Below are positions 13,355 to 16,195 of a DNA stretch of 16,195 nucleotides, one piece after another. The DNA comes from an uncultured Christensenellaceae bacterium (GTDB taxonomy: Bacteria > Bacillota > Clostridia > Christensenellales > Christensenellaceae). Positions within the stretch are counted from its first letter, which is position 1. Each line of letters begins with the position of its first letter. The DNA lies in assembly GCA_934555865.1 (NCBI GenBank), contig CAKTFI010000023.1:1-16195 (forward strand). Reading direction: 5' to 3'. The notes below the pieces were generated by a model. The model saw nothing but the letters and a program-made list of their open reading frames with translations. It was not told the origin of the DNA and did not search any database. The position numbers and the translations under genes are program-made.

Positions 13355-15253
13355 ATGGAAATCCTAAATTGCAATCATATTACCAAACAATTCGGCGTGA
13401 CGCCCGTGCTCGAGGACATCTGCTTTGCCGTATCGGCGGGGGATAAGATCGGCATGATGGGCGTGAACGGCGCGGGCAAGACGACGCTGTTCAAGATCCT
13501 CCTTGGGGAGATGGAGCCGGACGCGGGGCAGATCGTGCGGCAAAAGAACCTGAAGCTCGGCTATATGCCGCAGCAGGTGGACTATCGCTCGGACAAGACG
13601 GCCTATGAGGACAGCCTCGGCGTCTTTTCCGAATGCATGCAGATGGAGGTGCGGCTGGAGGAATTGCAGCAGCGCATGGAGCAGGAGCACAGCGAGCAGA
13701 GCATTGCGCGCTTTTCGGCCCTGCAGGAGCGCTATATCGCCGAGGGCGGGCTGCTCTACCGCGGCCGGGCGCGGTCCATGCTGCAAAGCCTGGGGCTCAG
13801 CGAGACGGAGATCGACCTGCCCATGTCGGCGCTTTCCGGCGGACAGCGGACGCGCGTGCTGCTGGCCAAGCTGCTGCTGGCAGAGCCGGACATCCTGCTG
13901 TTGGACGAGCCGACCAACCATCTGGACATTGCGGCGGTGGAATGGCTGGAAACCTTTTTGCAGGAATACCGCGGCGCAGTGATCGTCATCTCGCACGACC
14001 GGTATTTTCTGGATCAGTTCGTTGGCCGCATTTTCGAGCTGGAAAATCACCATCTGCGCGCCTATACCGGCAACTATTCGGCGTTTATGCGGCAGAAGGA
14101 GGCGGACAGCATCGCCCTGCAGCGCGATTTTGAAAAGAAGTCCCGCGAGCTGCACCGCATCGAGGGGATCATTGCGCAGCAAAAGCAGTGGAACACCGAG
14201 CGCAGCCTGGTGACGGCGCGGCACAAGCAGAAGATGGCGGACAAGCTCGCCGCCTCCATCGTGCGGCCGGAGGATGCGCCAAAGAGCATGCATCTGTCCC
14301 TTTCGGCGGATCAGCGGTCGGGCAACGATGTGTTGTCCGTGCAGGGCGTGGGGCAGGTCTTTGACGGCGTCCGCCTGTTTTCGGATGCCTCCTTCGAGCT
14401 GAAGCGCGGGGAGAGAGCTTTCCTGTTGGGGCGCAACGGCGTGGGCAAGACGACGCTGCTGCGGCGGATCCTGGGGGAGCTCCCGGCGACGGAAGGGACG
14501 GTTCGCCTGGGTGCGCGCGTAGAGATCGGCTATTACGCGCAGGGGCAGGAAAAGCTGCCGCAAAACGACAGCATCCTAGAGGCCGTCTACCGAAACACCG
14601 ACGAGCAGGAGCTGGGCCGGATCCGCGATGTGCTGGCGATGTTCCTCTTCCGGGGCGAGGCGGTGGACAAGAAGATCTCCACGCTCTCCGGCGGGGAAAA
14701 GGCGCGCGTCGCGCTGGCCATCCTCATGCTTTCGGGCTGCAACCTGCTCATCCTGGACGAGCCGACCAACCACCTGGACATCCCCTCGCGGGAGATTTTG
14801 GAGGAGGCGCTGCTGGCATACGACGGCACGATCCTCGCCGTATCGCACGATCGGTATTTCATCCAGAAGCTGGCGACGCGCATCCTGGACCTGACGCCGG
14901 AAGGCGTGGCTTCCTATGAAAAAGGATATGACGCCTATCTGGCGAGCAAGGCGGCGCAGCAGCGGGAGGCCGCCGCGCAGAAGCCCAAGCCGGAGACCGA
15001 CGCCGGGGCACAGTATCGCAAAAAGCGCAGCGAGGAGGCGGAGGCGCGCAGGCGGCGCGGCCAGATCGAGCGGCTGGAAGGCCAGATCGCCGCGCTGGAA
15101 GAGGAGATCGCCGCCGAGAAGGAACGGATGAGCCGGCCGGAGATCGCCGCAGACTATGAACAGGTGCTGGAACTCTCCCACAAGGTCGGCGAGATGGAAG
15201 CGGAGCTGGAAGAGAAATACGCCAAGTGGGAGGAGCTCTCCCTGGAGGCGTGA
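13355..15253 (+). CDS. ABC-F family ATPase, YdiF-like
   Basis: This second ABC-F protein has 632 residues. NBD1 has GVNGAGKTT (36-44), LSGGQ (160-164) and LLDEPTNHLD (182-191). The inter-domain linker spans about 240-310 (QKEADSIALQRDFEKKSREL, then WNTERSLVTARHKQ). NBD2 has GRNGVGKTT (359-367), LSGGE (444-448) and ILDEPTNHLD (466-475). A C-terminal charged coiled coil runs from about 555 to 630. Length and layout fit the YdiF/YkpA-type housekeeping ABC-F group rather than antibiotic-resistance members, although a resistance role cannot be excluded from sequence alone. The SD before ATG 13355 is weak (AAGGGTGTG about 12 bases upstream). It lies 30 bases after the SDR gene and is followed by the rnc leader. 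Confidence 0.92.
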   Translation: MEILNCNHITKQFGVTPVLEDICFAVSAGDKIGMMGVNGAGKTTLFKILLGEMEPDAGQIVRQKNLKLGYMPQQVDYRSDKTAYEDSLGVFSECMQMEVRLEELQQRMEQEHSEQSIARFSALQERYIAEGGLLYRGRARSMLQSLGLSETEIDLPMSALSGGQRTRVLLAKLLLAEPDILLLDEPTNHLDIAAVEWLETFLQEYRGAVIVISHDRYFLDQFVGRIFELENHHLRAYTGNYSAFMRQKEADSIALQRDFEKKSRELHRIEGIIAQQKQWNTERSLVTARHKQKMADKLAASIVRPEDAPKSMHLSLSADQRSGNDVLSVQGVGQVFDGVRLFSDASFELKRGERAFLLGRNGVGKTTLLRRILGELPATEGTVRLGARVEIGYYAQGQEKLPQNDSILEAVYRNTDEQELGRIRDVLAMFLFRGEAVDKKISTLSGGEKARVALAILMLSGCNLLILDEPTNHLDIPSREILEEALLAYDGTILAVSHDRYFIQKLATRILDLTPEGVASYEKGYDAYLASKAAQQREAAAQKPKPETDAGAQYRKKRSEEAEARRRRGQIERLEGQIAALEEEIAAEKERMSRPEIAADYEQVLELSHKVGEMEAELEEKYAKWEELSLEA

Positions 15254-15260
15254 GGAGGAT

Positions 15261-15322
15261 CGGGCGCGCAAGACGGCTGCGCCCGGATAGAGACAAGGAG
15301 CGCGGCGGCAAGTCCGGCCGCG
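15261..15322 (+). promoter_or_regulatory. two tandem hairpins in the leader of rnc
   Basis: Hairpin 1 pairs CGGGCGC (15261-15267) with GCGCCCG (15279-15285) around an 11-base loop. Hairpin 2 pairs CGCGGC (15301-15306) with GCCGCG (15317-15322) around a 10-base loop. Both loops contain GCAAG. They sit in the 80-base gap between the ABC-F stop and the RNase III start, without a T-run, so they are not terminators. In E. coli RNase III cleaves its own leader to limit its synthesis; a similar role here is inferred. Confidence 0.5.
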
Positions 15323-15333
15323 GGGGAAGGAAT

Positions 15334-15996
15334 ATGCAGAAGCTATACGATCGGTTACAATACACTTTCCAAAACGAGGCGCTGCTCCGCGAGGCGTTGA
15401 CGCACGCCTCCTGCGATGCGGGGTATTCCTATGAGCGGCTGGAATTTTTGGGGGATGCTGTGCTGGAGCTGGAGGTGAGCGCCTGGCTGTACCGGCGGCA
15501 CCCGGATTTCCGGGAGGGACAGCTCTCGGCGATGCGCACCCGCCTGGTGCAGGAGGAGCACCTCTCCGCTTGGGCGCGGGCGCAGGGGCTCGGGGAATAC
15601 CTGATCCTCGGCAAGGGCGAGGAGAATTCCGGTGGCCGGGAAAAGGATTCGATCCTCTGCGATGTGGTGGAATCCATCCTGGGGGCGGTCTATCTGGACG
15701 GCGGGCTCTCCGCGGCGCGGGCCATCATCCTGCGCATCGTCGAGTTCCGCAAGGAGGACTGCACCGCTTCGCCGGACGCCAAGTCCGCGCTGCAGGAATT
15801 TTTGCAGAGAAAGCCGAATCAGAACATCGCCTATCGCCTGGTGCGGACGGAAGGGCCGCCGCACAGCGCGGTCTTTTATATGGAGGTGCTGGTGAACGGA
15901 AAGTGCCTGGGCGCGGGCAGCGGCAAGAGCAAGAAGCACGCGGAACAGGCGGCCGCGCGCGAGGCCCTGCAGCGCCTGCGCCGCCGGGAGGGGTGA
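15334..15996 (+). CDS. rnc: Ribonuclease III
   Basis: RNase III cuts double-stranded RNA in rRNA precursors, mRNAs and antisense pairs. The 220-residue protein has the signature ERLEFLGDAVLEL (34-46) with the catalytic carboxylates E37, D41, D110 and E113 in place (CDVVESILGAVYLD), and a C-terminal dsRNA-binding domain at about 146-217 ending GKSKKHAEQAAAREAL. I chose ATG 15334 because GGGGGAAGG lies just upstream and the protein then begins at the usual position; the longer frame from 15226 would run through the ABC-F stop region and two hairpins. The usual Bacillota neighbours of rnc (acpP upstream, smc and ftsY downstream) are absent: a YdiF-like ABC-F gene precedes it and a tRNA follows. 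Confidence 0.95.
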   Translation: MQKLYDRLQYTFQNEALLREALTHASCDAGYSYERLEFLGDAVLELEVSAWLYRRHPDFREGQLSAMRTRLVQEEHLSAWARAQGLGEYLILGKGEENSGGREKDSILCDVVESILGAVYLDGGLSAARAIILRIVEFRKEDCTASPDAKSALQEFLQRKPNQNIAYRLVRTEGPPHSAVFYMEVLVNGKCLGAGSGKSKKHAEQAAAREALQRLRRREG

Positions 15997-16034
15997 GCGC
16001 TTTTTCCTTCCGCGCGAAAAATGTGAAAAGGTAG

Positions 16035-16063
16035 TTGACTTTTCCCCCGATACCCGTTATAAT
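16035..16063 (+). promoter_or_regulatory. strong sigma-A promoter for tRNA-Leu
   Basis: TTGACT (16035-16040) and a perfect TATAAT (16058-16063) are separated by 17 bases. This is the strongest promoter match in the window. Transcription would start near 16070, about 15 bases before the tRNA. Confidence 0.85.
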
Positions 16064-16084
16064 AACTTTTGTTGGTATCGGAAT

Positions 16085-16167
16085 GCGACCGTGGCGGAAT
16101 AGGCAGACGCGCACGTTTGAGGGGCGTGTGGGCAACCATATGGTTTCAAGTCCCATCGGTCGCACCA
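16085..16167 (+). tRNA. tRNA-Leu (anticodon GAG)
   Basis: The cloverleaf is complete over 83 bases. Acceptor GCGACCG (16085-16091) pairs with CGGTCGC (16157-16163). D-stem GCG pairs with CGC (16108-16110). Anticodon stem CACGT (16112-16116) pairs with GCGTG, and the loop TTGAGGG gives anticodon GAG (16119-16121), reading CUC/CUU leucine codons. A long variable arm, TGG-GCAA-CCA, marks a class II tRNA. The T-loop is TTCAAGT (16145-16151), the discriminator is A, and CCA is encoded (16165-16167). One oddity is that the T-stem pair next to the loop (positions 53-61, nearly always G-C) is T16144 opposite C16152. Confidence 0.93.
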
Positions 16168-16195
16168 GATTGGGCTGGGACTTGAACCCATATGG
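16136..16195. repeat. inverted copy of the tRNA-Leu T-arm at the window end
   Basis: 16136-16155 (within tRNA-Leu) and 16176-16195 are reverse complements at 19 of 20 positions; the exception is T16144 opposite C16187. Part of the match, CCATATGG, is itself a palindrome. The right copy, read on the minus strand, contains the canonical T-arm GGGTTCAAGTCCC. It may be the 3' part of a convergent minus-strand tRNA gene cut by the window edge, although no CCA is encoded after it. Alternatively it could be a hairpin element or an assembly effect. Confidence 0.6.

Noticed and set aside
13364..14563. 399-residue minus-strand open frame opposite the YdiF-like gene
   Set aside because: Antisense shadow with no family features.
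15226..15333. N-terminal extension of RNase III
   Set aside because: The extra Arg/Gly-rich 36 residues overlap the end of the ABC-F gene and the two hairpins; an SD sits just before ATG 15334.
15991..16030. Terminator after rnc
   Set aside because: TTTTTC and GAAAAA can pair around a 9-base loop, but there is no GC stem and no following T-run, so it does not meet terminator criteria.
1..16195. Mobile elements, CRISPR array, riboswitch or rRNA
   Set aside because: Reading both strands I found no transposase or integrase motifs, no regularly spaced direct repeats, no recognisable riboswitch core and no rRNA sequence.

Overview
The window looks like chromosomal DNA from a spore-forming, G+C-rich member of the Clostridia. 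Evidence for this is an intact sigK-type sporulation sigma factor, RNase J with a YlbF-family partner, Bacillota-style Shine-Dalgarno (SD) sequences, and coding DNA that is about 60-65% G+C by eye. Oscillospirales- or Christensenellales-like is a guess; nothing here fixes the genus. Almost every base is coding, there is no gap above 300 bases, and I see no insertion sequence, prophage or CRISPR array.

Layout. (1) 1-372, minus: the N-terminal part of a nitrate/sulfonate/taurine-type ABC transporter ATPase, cut by the window edge. (2) 373-548: divergent control region with a palindrome and an extended -10 promoter. (3) 549-5223, plus: RNase J, a YlbF-family protein, the MltG endolytic transglycosylase and a U32-family protein, closely spaced like one operon. 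(4) 5200-5332: a large imperfect inverted repeat spanning the end of the U32 gene and the start of sigK. (5) 5287-6650, plus: sigK and an HD-domain hydrolase, closed by a terminator. (6) 6678-7850, minus: a CDF metal efflux protein with Mn-type site residues. (7) 7998-10288, plus: a Uup/YfmR-like ABC-F ATPase and an overlapping Nudix hydrolase. (8) 10293-10673, minus: a small membrane-anchored protein of unknown function with a His/Cys motif. (9) 10747-13324, plus: sirtuin, glycerate kinase and an SDR oxidoreductase with overlapping ends. (10) 13355-15996, plus: a YdiF-like ABC-F ATPase and RNase III behind a leader with two hairpins. (11) 16035-16195: a strong promoter, tRNA-Leu(GAG) and an inverted copy of its T-arm at the window end.

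Functionally this is mainly housekeeping. The main theme is RNA turnover and ribosome function: RNase J, YlbF family, U32 (related to tRNA/rRNA modification enzymes), two ABC-F proteins, RNase III and a tRNA. Cell-wall synthesis (MltG) and sporulation (SigK) sit among them.

The most unusual signal is the inverted repeat around the sigK start. Read as plus-strand RNA it can form 46 base pairs in three blocks. Every mismatch between the arms inside those blocks becomes a G-U pair, apart from one bulged U. The sigK start codon lies in the stem, a purine-rich SD candidate lies in the apical loop, and a weak candidate sigma-E promoter lies inside the left arm. This suggests, as inference, that readthrough transcripts from the vegetative operon keep sigK silent, while a sporulation-specific transcript starting inside the left arm escapes the hairpin.
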